The notes beneath the pieces were generated by a model. That model saw nothing but the letters and a program-made list of their open reading frames with translations, was not told the origin of the DNA and searched no databases. DNA of 64,000 bases, from NCBI RefSeq assembly GCF_031085175.1, contig NZ_JAVHUY010000018.1:62001-126000 (forward strand). Direction: 5' to 3'. Shown one piece after another: positions 38,627 to 46,638 of the stretch. The DNA is from Phytohabitans maris. Lineage in GTDB: Bacteria > Actinomycetota > Actinomycetes > Mycobacteriales > Micromonosporaceae. The stretch's first letter is position 1. Each line of letters starts with the position of its first letter. Position numbers and translations under genes: made by a program.

Positions 38627-38743
38627 TGGTATCCCCCAGGCCCACGGTCGCAGTGTGCCCGTCAGGGTAGCGCCCGGTGGCGAACGATCGAAGACCCGCT
38701 TGCCGCGTACCGGCCCAACGGCGAGCGCCACGAGCGTGCCGGT

Positions 38744-38749
38744 TAGGGT
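38744..38749 (+). promoter_or_regulatory. -10 box for leaderless DUF4177 gene
   Basis: TAGGGT ends 6 nt before the ATG at 38756; transcription would start at or next to the start codon. Confidence 0.45.
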
Positions 38750-38755
38750 GCCGGC

Positions 38756-38914
38756 ATGCAGAAGTGGGAGTACGCCACCGTGCCGCTGCTGGTCCACGCC
38801 ACCAAGCAGATCCTCGACAACTGGGGTGAGGACGGCTGGGAGTTGGTGGCCGTCGTTCCGGGTCCCAACCCGGAGCAGCTCGTCGCGTACCTCAAGCGGC
38901 CGAAGGCGGCCTGA
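38756..38914 (+). CDS. DUF4177-like small protein
   Basis: 52 aa: MQKWEYATVPLLVHATKQIL, then DNWGEDGWELVAVVPGP and a short basic end. The WEY...LN/WGxxGWELV pattern is the DUF4177 signature. It has no known function but is conserved in this position between the ArsA-like genes and ridA (compare Rv3678A). It ends 1 nt before ridA and is probably cotranscribed with it. Confidence 0.85.
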   Translation: MQKWEYATVPLLVHATKQILDNWGEDGWELVAVVPGPNPEQLVAYLKRPKAA

Positions 38915-38915
38915 C

Positions 38916-39374
38916 GTGAACGACCCGTACGCGAAGCTGGCCGAGCTCGGCCTGACGCTGCCGGAGGTCGTCCCGCCGGTGGCCGCATACGTGCCCGCGG
39001 TGCAGTCGGGCAAGCACGTGTACGTCTCCGGCCAGGTGCCGATCGCCGAGGGCAAGCTGCTGGCCACCGGCAAGGTGGGCGGGGGCGTCTCCCCGGAGCA
39101 GGGCAAGGACCTGGCCGAGCGGTGCGCACTCAACGCGCTCGCGGCGATCGACTCCCTCGTCGGCCTGGAAAACGTGGTCAAGGTGGTCAAGCTGACCGGC
39201 TTCGTCGCCTCGGCCGAGGGGTTCACCGGCCAGCCCGGCGTGATCAACGGCGCCTCCGAGCTCTTCGGCGCGGTCTTCGGCGAGGCGGGCCAGCACGCGC
39301 GCAGCGCGGTGGGCGTGGCGGAGCTTCCGCTGGGCGCTCCGGTCGAGGTCGAGGTCATCGTCGAGGTTGCCTGA
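38916..39374 (+). CDS. RidA family protein (YjgF/Rv3678c type)
   Basis: 152 aa from GTG at 38916, 1 nt after the DUF4177 stop. Contains GKHVYVSGQVPIAEGKLLATGKV, the helix AERCALNALAAIDSLVGLENV and a C-terminal LPLGAPVEVEVIVEVA. Belongs to the longer RidA subgroup. Classical RidA hydrolyses reactive enamine/imine intermediates; whether this subgroup keeps that activity is uncertain since the usual catalytic Arg position is not clear by eye. Confidence 0.88.
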   Translation: MNDPYAKLAELGLTLPEVVPPVAAYVPAVQSGKHVYVSGQVPIAEGKLLATGKVGGGVSPEQGKDLAERCALNALAAIDSLVGLENVVKVVKLTGFVASAEGFTGQPGVINGASELFGAVFGEAGQHARSAVGVAELPLGAPVEVEVIVEVA

Positions 39375-39498
39375 GCACCACCCGGTGGCGCCTGGGCACC
39401 ACCCGTGGCGGCTGAGCGGTGACACGCGCGGCACGGATGTAAGTAGTCGAGGCTGAGTGCTACCTGAGTGAAAAGCCCGCGGTGTCACCCCTGAGTCG

Positions 39499-39504
39499 TA
39501 CGAT
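39499..39504 (+). promoter_or_regulatory. -10 box of MBL-fold gene
   Basis: TACGAT, 7 nt before the ATG at 39512, fits a leaderless start. The gap 39375-39498 also contains a short imperfect duplication of CACCACCCG. Confidence 0.45.
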
Positions 39505-39511
39505 CGCTGGC

Positions 39512-40282
39512 ATGGTGGGGCATGTCACCGCGCCCGCGGCGGCGCTGGCCGACCGGTTGCCGGAGTGGGTCACGCTGGTGCGCGCCCCCAACCCGGGGCC
39601 GATGACGCTCGACGGCACCAACACCTGGGTGCTGCGCGCGTCCGGCGCCGAGCGCTCGGTCGTGATCGACCCGGGCCCGCTCGACGAGGGGCACCTGCGC
39701 GCGGTCGCGGCGACGGGGCCGGTCGGCGCCGTGCTCGGCACCCACGGCCACCCCGACCACGTCGAGGGGCTCCCCCGGTTCGTGGAGATCACGGGGGCCG
39801 GCGACGACGCCCGGGGCCTCGACATCACGCACGTCCCCACGCCCGGGCACACGGCCGACTCGGTCTGCTTCCTGGTCGAGGTGGGCGGCGAGCGGGTGAT
39901 CTTCACCGGCGACACGATCCTGGGCCGCGGCACGACGGTCGTGGCCTGGCCCAACGGCGACCTCGGGGCCTACCTGGCGAGTCTCGAGCTGCTCTCCACG
40001 TACGAGGGAGTGCCGGCCCTGCCCGGTCACGGCCCGGCGCTGGCCGACTGCGGTGCGGCCGCCCGGTTCTACCTGGCCCACCGCCGTGCCCGCCTTGACC
40101 AGGTCAGACAGGCGATATCAGAGGGCGCCGGGAGCGCGCAAGAGGTCGTGGCGAAGGTCTACGCGGATGTGGACCCGTCGCTGTGGCCCGCCGCCGAATG
40201 GTCCGTACGCGCCCAACTGGCGTACCTCGGACACGACGGTGGGGAATCGACTTCCGGGTCGGTGTGGTTGGACTCACCGTGA
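39512..40282 (+). CDS. MBL-fold metallohydrolase (Rv3677c type)
   Basis: 256 aa from ATG at 39512; the in-frame GTG at 39482 would precede the -10 box. Metal ligands HGHPDH (THGHPDHVEG), a later His in TPGHTADS, Asp in FTGDTILG, and LPGHGPA. Start PEWVTLVRAPNPGPMTLDGTNTW is typical of the LACTB2-like glyoxalase-II/RNase group. Probably a cytoplasmic hydrolase of unknown substrate. Its stop overlaps the cyclase gene start (GTGA). Confidence 0.88.
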   Translation: MVGHVTAPAAALADRLPEWVTLVRAPNPGPMTLDGTNTWVLRASGAERSVVIDPGPLDEGHLRAVAATGPVGAVLGTHGHPDHVEGLPRFVEITGAGDDARGLDITHVPTPGHTADSVCFLVEVGGERVIFTGDTILGRGTTVVAWPNGDLGAYLASLELLSTYEGVPALPGHGPALADCGAAARFYLAHRRARLDQVRQAISEGAGSAQEVVAKVYADVDPSLWPAAEWSVRAQLAYLGHDGGESTSGSVWLDSP

Positions 40283-43200
40283 CCTGCCCGGTGTGCGGCA
40301 CCGTTGCGGTGCCTGGCGCGCGTTTCTGCCACAACTGTGGCGCCGCGCTGCCGGCCGCCGCCTCCCTTCCGGCCGCCGAGCGGCGGGTGGTCACTGTCCT
40401 TTTTGGCGACTTGTCCGACTTCACCTCTTGGTCGGAAGACCTCGATCCGGAACGTGTCGGTGCCGTCACCGACCGCGTGCTGGCCGCGCTGGCCGGCGCG
40501 GTGAAGACGTTCGGCGGGCACGTCGACAAGCTCACCGGCGACGGGATCATGGCGGTCTTCGGCGCGCCGGTGGCCCACGAAGACGACGCCGAACGGGCGG
40601 TCCGGGCCGCGCTGAGCATGCAGCGGGCGGTCCGCCGGGTGCTCGACGACGAGCGGGGCGGCGGCGCGCCCCTCGGCCTGCGGGTCGGGCTCAACACCGG
40701 CGAGGTGGTCGCCGGCATCCAGGCCGCGATCGAGTACACGGTCATCGGCGACACGGTCAACACCGCCGCGCGTCTCGCCGACGCCGCCGCGGTGGGCGCG
40801 GTCTACGCCGGCGCCCGCACCGCGTCGGCCACCCGGCACGTGGCGTCGTGGCGGGAGCTGCGGCCGTTGCGGCTCAAGGGCAAGCGCGAGCCGGTCGAGG
40901 CGTACGAGCTGCTGGGCCTCCACGACGCCCCGGGCACCCGCTCGGGCGTCGGCGACGAGGCGCCGTTCGTGGGGCGCGAGGCGGAGCTGGGCCGGGTGGC
41001 CGGCCGCCTCGCCGAGGTGATCGAGAGCGCCGAGCCGCGCGTGCTCGTGCTGACCGCCGAGGCCGGCATCGGCAAGAGCCGGTTCGCCTCCGAAGTGGAG
41101 CGGTTCGCCTCCGGATACGACGTGAGCGCCGGGCGGTACACGGCCACGACCGGCGCGCGGGTGCTCTCCGTCCGCTGCGCCGCCTTCGGCGAGCGCCGCC
41201 GGCTGGCTCCGCTCGCCGACATGGTGCGCACCGCGATCGGCCTGCCGCGCGATGCGGCCACCGCGGTCACCCGCGCGGTCGTCGAGGAGAGGCTCAAGAG
41301 GCTCGGCCAGCGCCTCGGCCGGTTCCGGTCCGACCCGCCGCCGGTCGCCGTCGAGCTCCTGCTCGCCTTGATGGGGTACGGCGAGACGCCGACCGCCCAC
41401 GGGGTGCCGGCCGGGGTGGCGGAGTGGACGCCGGACACCGCCGCGCCAGACGTTGAGGCCACGCCGATCGCGGTCGCCCAGCTGCTCACCGGCCTGGCCG
41501 GCGAGGTGCCGCTGGTGGTGATCGTCGACGACCTGCACGACGCGACGCCGGAGACGATCGAGGCGCTGGGCGTCACGCTGTCGCACCTCACCGGCCCGGT
41601 GCTGGTGCTGCTGCTGGGCCGCCCCGAGCTGGTCCGTACCGCCGGGGCGCTGACCCGGGTCGCCGACGCCGAGGTGCACCCGCTGCCCCCGCTGCGCGGC
41701 GCCGACGCGGCCCGGCTGCTCACCTCGTACCTGCGCGGCGGGCGGCTGCCACAGGCCGACACCGATCGGCTGCTCTCCACCGCGCAAGGCAACCCGTTCT
41801 ACCTGGCCGAGCTGGTCACGCTGCTCATGGAGCGGGGCGCGCTCACCCCGGTCGCCGGGGCCAGCGGCACCTGGCGGCTGGCACCCGGCTCGCTCGGCAG
41901 CCGGCTGCTCTCCCGCGACCTCGCCGCGGTGCTCGCCGCCCGGATCGACGCGCTCCCCGCCGACGCCCGGGCCGTGCTCCGCGACGCGGCCGTGATCGGC
42001 GACAACGTGCCCGAGGGGACGCTGGAGGCGCTGCGCGAGCGGCGGGCCGGCCATGACGGGCGCCCGACCGCGGTCGCCGCCGTCGAGCTGGAACGGGCCG
42101 TCGACGAGCTGCTGCAGCGGCGCATGCTGCGGCGCACCCGGGACGGGTTCGCCTTCCCCACCCCGCTGATGCGCGAGGCGGCCTACGCGGGCATCGGCAA
42201 GGCCGACCTCGCCGACCGGCACGCCACGCTGGCGCAGTGGGCCGCACCGGCACCCTCCGCGCTCCCGGCCGGCCGGGTCGCCCGGGTCGGGGGCTTCGGC
42301 GGGATGACACCGGCCGACCGTGACGCCTTCATCGCCGACCACGTCGAGCGGGCCGCCGCGCTCGCCGACGCGATCAGCCTCCGGCCGGACGCGGTGGCCC
42401 GCACGGTCCTACCGCTGGGCGTCGCCGCGCTGGGCCGGGCCGCGCGCCGGTCACTCGCGATGGGCGAGCCGACGCTGGCCGCCGAGTACGCCGAGCGCTC
42501 CGTCCGGCTCGCCGGCGACGGGCTGCCCAGCGCCGACCGGCTCGTGCTGGCCCGGGCGCTGCTTCAGACCGGCCGGTCCGGCGACGCGCTGGCGTACGCG
42601 GAGAAGCTCTCCGCCAACGCGGGCGACGACGCGGCCGTACGGGCCGGCGCACTCCTGGTCATGGGCCGGGCCTACCGCGTGCTCGGCGAGCCCGACCGCG
42701 CGCTGCAGGCCTGGCAGGAGGCGATGCAGGTGGCCACCGAGGCGGGGCTGCCCGGGCCGCGCGCCGAGGCGATGCGGCGGCTGGGCATGGCCGACTACCT
42801 GCGCGGCCGGCTGGGGCAGGCGAGCAGCCGCTTCGCCGGGGCGTACCAGGTGGATCTCGCCTCGGGTGACCGCCTCGGGCAGGCCTGGTCGCTGCAAGAT
42901 CTTGCCTGGGTGACCACGACGCGGGGTGACTTCGCCGGCACGGACGCGGTGCTCGGGCGGGCGGCGCGGCTCTTCGCGGAGCTGGGCGACCCGACCGGGC
43001 GGGCGTGGCTGCGCGGCACGACGGCCTTTGCCCGGCTGCTGGCCGGGCGGCTGGCCGAGGCCCGGCGGCTGGCCCGGGTCTTCCTGCCCTTCGGCGAGCG
43101 GGTCGGCGAGGCGTGGGCGGTGGGCACGCTGCGCGCCGTCGAGGCGTTCGCGGCGGCCGAGCTCGGCGACCTGGCCGAAGCGGACCGCGGGGCGCGCCGG

Positions 43201-43902
43201 GCGTACCGCGACTTCGACGCGGTCGCCGACGACTGGGGGCGCGGCTTCGCGCTCGTGGTGCGCGGGGCGATCGCGCGCGGGCTGGGGGAGTTCGAGCACG
43301 CCACCGACCTGCTGACCGACGCCCTGGCGTACGCGGAGCGCACCGGGCACCCGCTGCTGACCGGGATGGCCGGCACCGCACGTGGCTTCGTGGCGCTCGA
43401 CAGCGGCGACATCGAGGGCGCCGCCCGCGACGCCCAGTCCGTGATGACGAAGGTCGAGCCCAACAACCCGCTCGCGCCCGCGCAGATCGGCCCGCGGGTG
43501 CTGCTGGCCCGGGCCCGGCTGGCGGAGGGTGACGCGGCCACCGCGATCGGGCTGCTGGCGCCGATCGCCACCGCGGCCAAGGGGCCGGGACTGCTCTTCT
43601 CGCGGCGGCAGGCCCTCGCGGCGTACGCGGCGGCGCTGCTCGCCGAGGGGCAGCGGATCCAGGCGCTCGACTGGGCCCGCCGGGCGGTCGCCGTGCCCGC
43701 CGAAGACGTGCGCAGCTGCGTGGTCGCCGCCGAGGTGCTCGCAGAGTCGCTCGCCGCCGCTGGCCAGCGGGAAGAGGCACTCGTGGCGGCCGATGACGCC
43801 GTGCGGTACGCGTACGGGACGCAACGGGTGGCCGAACGGGCGGGCGCGGACGCGGTGCGGGAGCGGCTCGGCCGAGTGTCTTCGGTACCTTCTAACCCGT
43901 GA
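40279..43902 (+). CDS. Class III nucleotidyl cyclase / AAA-like ATPase / TPR protein
   Basis: 1207 aa from GTG overlapping the MBL stop. An N-terminal zinc ribbon (CPVCG...FCHNCG) is followed by a cyclase homology domain (about residues 35-185): metal Asp in VLFGDLSDFTS and LTGDGIMAVFG, specificity Lys in VDKLTGDG, and transition-state Asn/Arg in GDTVNTAARL. These residues look complete for adenylate cyclase activity. Next comes a P-loop ATPase (LTAEAGIGKSRF, Walker B LVVIVDDLHDAT) and a C-terminal half of about 500 residues of helical TPR-like repeats. The layout resembles mycobacterial multidomain cyclases and large regulators. It is coupled to the downstream kinase by GTGA overlap. Confidence 0.88.
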   Translation: MTCPVCGTVAVPGARFCHNCGAALPAAASLPAAERRVVTVLFGDLSDFTSWSEDLDPERVGAVTDRVLAALAGAVKTFGGHVDKLTGDGIMAVFGAPVAHEDDAERAVRAALSMQRAVRRVLDDERGGGAPLGLRVGLNTGEVVAGIQAAIEYTVIGDTVNTAARLADAAAVGAVYAGARTASATRHVASWRELRPLRLKGKREPVEAYELLGLHDAPGTRSGVGDEAPFVGREAELGRVAGRLAEVIESAEPRVLVLTAEAGIGKSRFASEVERFASGYDVSAGRYTATTGARVLSVRCAAFGERRRLAPLADMVRTAIGLPRDAATAVTRAVVEERLKRLGQRLGRFRSDPPPVAVELLLALMGYGETPTAHGVPAGVAEWTPDTAAPDVEATPIAVAQLLTGLAGEVPLVVIVDDLHDATPETIEALGVTLSHLTGPVLVLLLGRPELVRTAGALTRVADAEVHPLPPLRGADAARLLTSYLRGGRLPQADTDRLLSTAQGNPFYLAELVTLLMERGALTPVAGASGTWRLAPGSLGSRLLSRDLAAVLAARIDALPADARAVLRDAAVIGDNVPEGTLEALRERRAGHDGRPTAVAAVELERAVDELLQRRMLRRTRDGFAFPTPLMREAAYAGIGKADLADRHATLAQWAAPAPSALPAGRVARVGGFGGMTPADRDAFIADHVERAAALADAISLRPDAVARTVLPLGVAALGRAARRSLAMGEPTLAAEYAERSVRLAGDGLPSADRLVLARALLQTGRSGDALAYAEKLSANAGDDAAVRAGALLVMGRAYRVLGEPDRALQAWQEAMQVATEAGLPGPRAEAMRRLGMADYLRGRLGQASSRFAGAYQVDLASGDRLGQAWSLQDLAWVTTTRGDFAGTDAVLGRAARLFAELGDPTGRAWLRGTTAFARLLAGRLAEARRLARVFLPFGERVGEAWAVGTLRAVEAFAAAELGDLAEADRGARRAYRDFDAVADDWGRGFALVVRGAIARGLGEFEHATDLLTDALAYAERTGHPLLTGMAGTARGFVALDSGDIEGAARDAQSVMTKVEPNNPLAPAQIGPRVLLARARLAEGDAATAIGLLAPIATAAKGPGLLFSRRQALAAYAAALLAEGQRIQALDWARRAVAVPAEDVRSCVVAAEVLAESLAAAGQREEALVAADDAVRYAYGTQRVAERAGADAVRERLGRVSSVPSNP
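43886..43891 (+). promoter_or_regulatory. Possible internal -10 box for the kinase gene
   Basis: TACCTT lies 7 nt before the kinase GTG, inside the last codons of the cyclase gene. It could give a separate leaderless kinase mRNA in addition to readthrough. Confidence 0.35.
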
Positions 43903-45452
43903 CCGATGGCCCCCCGAGCGCGCTGCCGTTGCCGGTGGTGCCGGGGCTGTCCGGATTGTCGGTGCTTGCCCGTGGTGGGTACGCCACCGTCTACCGCGCG
44001 ATCCAGGAGTCGGTCGCCCGCGAGGTCGCCGTCAAGGTGGAAAACCGCACCCTTGACAACGAGCGTGACCAGCGCCGCTTCCTGCGCGAGGCGCGGGCGG
44101 CGGGGCGCATGTCGTCGCACCCGCACGTGGTCGACCTCTTCGACGCCGGCGTGACCGCCGACCAGCACCCGTACCTGATCATGGAGCTGTGCGAGGGCTC
44201 GTACGCCGATCGCATGCGCGACGCCCCGCTCGTGCCCGCCGAGGCCCGCGAGGTCGGCATGAAGATCGCCGACGCGCTCTCCGACGCCCACCATCTCGGC
44301 GTACTGCACCGTGACGTCAAGCCGGCCAACATCCTCCGCTCTCGCTTCGGCGAGCCCGCACTCGCCGACTTCGGCCTGGCGGTCCTGGCCGAGGCGCGCG
44401 ACTCCTCGGTCACGCTCGAGGTGCTCACCCCGGCGTACGCGCCACCGGAGATGTTTCGCCACAGCGCGCCCTCGCCCGCCGTCGACGTGTACGCGCTCTG
44501 CGCCACCCTCTACGCGGTGATGCGCGGCAAGCCACCCCGCTGGCGCGAAGACCGCAACCCGAGCCTGATCACGCTGATGGAGCTGTTCAGCCAGCCCATC
44601 CCCGATCTGCCCGGCGTGCCGGCGGCCATGATGGAGGTGCTGCGGCACGGCATGGCCAACGAGCCGGAGTCCCGCCCCTCGGCCGAGCAGTTGCGCGACA
44701 TGCTGGCCGGGGTGTCGCTGACCGAGCCGCCGCCCTCCTCGGCACCGCGCGGCGTCTACGTCTCCCGCTCGTACGCCCCGCCGACCCCGACCCCGTCCCA
44801 CCCGGTCTCGCCCGGTGTCAGCCCTTCCGGCCCGAGTGCCGGCCCGCCGCCCCCGCCACCCACCTACCCGCGGGCGCCCGGGTTCGTACCGGCCCACGAC
44901 AGCACGCCGACCGTCGGTGGCCGCCGGCGGCGGAGCCTGCACTGGATCCTCGGCGGCGTCGCCGCGCTCGCCCTGCTCGCGGTGGTGAGCGCGAGCGCCT
45001 GGTACGTCAGCGGCCGCCCCGATCCCAGGCCCAGCCCCACCGCACTCCCGACCACCGGCTCCCCGCTCCCGTCGCTCGCCGGCGGCGCGCTGCCCGGCTG
45101 CCTGCTGCCCATCGCCGGCGGCCGCTGCCCCGACGAGCTGGAGTGCTACGGCGCGGCCGACGCCAGCGGTCCGGGGATCCGGGCGCAGCGGGTCGACTGC
45201 GCCGGCCGGCACACCTGGGAGGCGTACGCGGTCGGCGACCTGCCCGCCGGCGCCGACCCGGACGGCGTCGCCGGCGACCCGGCGGTCAAGTCGCTCTGCA
45301 CCGACAGCACGTTCATGCGGACGACGCTGCTCCTGTCCACCCAGGGCTGGCAGTTCGAGGTGCTGCGCCCGGACGGCGAAGGCGACCGCACGTTCCGCTG
45401 CCTGGCCGGCAAGGGCCGGGACGCCCTGCAAGGTCCGACGTTGGCCCGGTGA
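43899..45452 (+). CDS. Membrane Ser/Thr protein kinase (PknB-like)
   Basis: 517 aa from GTG overlapping the cyclase stop. Kinase domain about residues 15-270: Gly loop ARGGYATVY, catalytic Lys in VAVKVE, HRDVKPAN catalytic loop, ADFGLAV (DFG), and TPAYAPPE (APE-like). A Pro-rich linker, a basic RRRRS, one membrane helix (WILGGVAALALLAVVSASAWYV) and an extracellular domain with six cysteines follow (CLLPIAGGRCPDELECYG..., septum-formation-like pattern). It may sense an external signal and phosphorylate cytoplasmic targets, perhaps the linked cyclase. Confidence 0.92.
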   Translation: MTDGPPSALPLPVVPGLSGLSVLARGGYATVYRAIQESVAREVAVKVENRTLDNERDQRRFLREARAAGRMSSHPHVVDLFDAGVTADQHPYLIMELCEGSYADRMRDAPLVPAEAREVGMKIADALSDAHHLGVLHRDVKPANILRSRFGEPALADFGLAVLAEARDSSVTLEVLTPAYAPPEMFRHSAPSPAVDVYALCATLYAVMRGKPPRWREDRNPSLITLMELFSQPIPDLPGVPAAMMEVLRHGMANEPESRPSAEQLRDMLAGVSLTEPPPSSAPRGVYVSRSYAPPTPTPSHPVSPGVSPSGPSAGPPPPPPTYPRAPGFVPAHDSTPTVGGRRRRSLHWILGGVAALALLAVVSASAWYVSGRPDPRPSPTALPTTGSPLPSLAGGALPGCLLPIAGGRCPDELECYGAADASGPGIRAQRVDCAGRHTWEAYAVGDLPAGADPDGVAGDPAVKSLCTDSTFMRTTLLLSTQGWQFEVLRPDGEGDRTFRCLAGKGRDALQGPTLAR

Positions 45453-45486
45453 CCGCTTCCAGTTCGACCGCCGGAAGGCCGTGAGG

Positions 45487-46635
45487 TCAGTACGACTTGG
45501 GCTGGTCGAGGACGTGTTGGGCGACGAAGTTGAGGATCATCTCGCGGCTGACCGGGGCTATCCGGCCCGCCCGCACCGCGCCCAGTAGCGTCGCCACGCC
45601 GTACTCGGTGGTCATGCCGTTGCCGCCGTGCACCTGGATGGCCGTGTCCACGGCGAGCGCGGCGGCGTCGGCGGCGGCGTACTTGGCCATGTTGGCGGCC
45701 ACCCCGGCCTCCACGTCGCGGCCGGCGTCGTAGAGCGCGGCGGCCTTGGCGATCATCAGGCGGGCGAGCTCCACCTGTACGGCCGCGTGCGCCAGCGGGT
45801 GGGCCACGCCCTGGTGCGCGCCGATCGGGCGGCCCCACACCTGGCGGGTGGCGGTGTAGGTGGAGGCGCGGGACAGGGCGTACCGGGCGGTGCCGGCGGC
45901 CATCGCGGCCACCGTGATCCGCTCCGGGTTGAGCCCGGAGAAGAGGGCGGGCAGGCCGGCCTCGACGCCGCCGATCAGGGCGTCCGCCGGGACGCGTACG
46001 TCGTCCAGGTACAGCAGGAACTGGTTCTCCGGCGACACGATCTCCATGTCGAGCTTGGTGGCCAGCAGGCCAGGGGTGGAGATCGGCACCAGGAAGAGGG
46101 CCGGCTGGAGGCGGTCGCCGGCCGAGACGCGGGCCACGACGAGCACGTGTTCGGCCTCGTCGACTCCGGAGATGAAGCACTTGCGGCCGGAGATCAGCCA
46201 GTCGTCACCGTCGCGGCGGGCGGTCGTGGCCAGCCGGTGCGCGTTGGAACCGGCCTCCGGCTCGGTGATCGCGAAGGCCACCTTGAGCGTGCCGTCCGCG
46301 AAGCCGGGCAGGTATGCCGACCGCTGGGCGGGAGTGCCGTGCTTGGCGATCACCGTGGCGGCGATGGCCGGTGACACCACGAGCAGCAGCAGCGGGCAGC
46401 CCGCCGCGGCCAGCTCCTCGCAGACGATGGCCAGTTCGGTGATGCCGCCGCCCCCGCCGCCGTACTCCTCGGGGACGTTGACGCCCAGGTAGCCGAGCTT
46501 GCCGGCCTCCGACCAGAGTTCCGTGGTGTGCTCGCCGGTTTTCGCCTTTGCCACGAAGTATTCGTGGCCGTAGCGGCGGCCGAGGGCCGCGACCGCGTCG
46601 CGGAGGTCGGCCTGTTGGGGGGTGAGTTCGAACAT
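45487..46635 (-). CDS. Acyl-CoA dehydrogenase
   Basis: 382 aa. FAD/substrate motif VAFAITEPEAGSNAHRLATTA, W-I/S-G-type DDWLISGRKCFISG, and C-terminal IQVHGGNGMTTEYGVATLLGAVRAGRIAPVSREMI. It oxidises an acyl-CoA at the alpha-beta bond and passes electrons to ETF. The catalytic Glu expected in the family cannot be assigned by eye. Last gene of the TetR-led operon, 3 nt after the carboxylase alpha gene. In Atu/Liu-type pathways the matching enzyme acts on citronellyl- or isovaleryl-CoA. Confidence 0.9.
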   Translation of the reverse strand: MFELTPQQADLRDAVAALGRRYGHEYFVAKAKTGEHTTELWSEAGKLGYLGVNVPEEYGGGGGGITELAIVCEELAAAGCPLLLLVVSPAIAATVIAKHGTPAQRSAYLPGFADGTLKVAFAITEPEAGSNAHRLATTARRDGDDWLISGRKCFISGVDEAEHVLVVARVSAGDRLQPALFLVPISTPGLLATKLDMEIVSPENQFLLYLDDVRVPADALIGGVEAGLPALFSGLNPERITVAAMAAGTARYALSRASTYTATRQVWGRPIGAHQGVAHPLAHAAVQVELARLMIAKAAALYDAGRDVEAGVAANMAKYAAADAAALAVDTAIQVHGGNGMTTEYGVATLLGAVRAGRIAPVSREMILNFVAQHVLDQPKSY

Positions 46636-46638
46636 CGC

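Noticed and set aside
40159-42342. 727-codon minus-strand frame opposite the cyclase gene
   Set aside because: Antisense shadow of a protein with clear cyclase and ATPase motifs.
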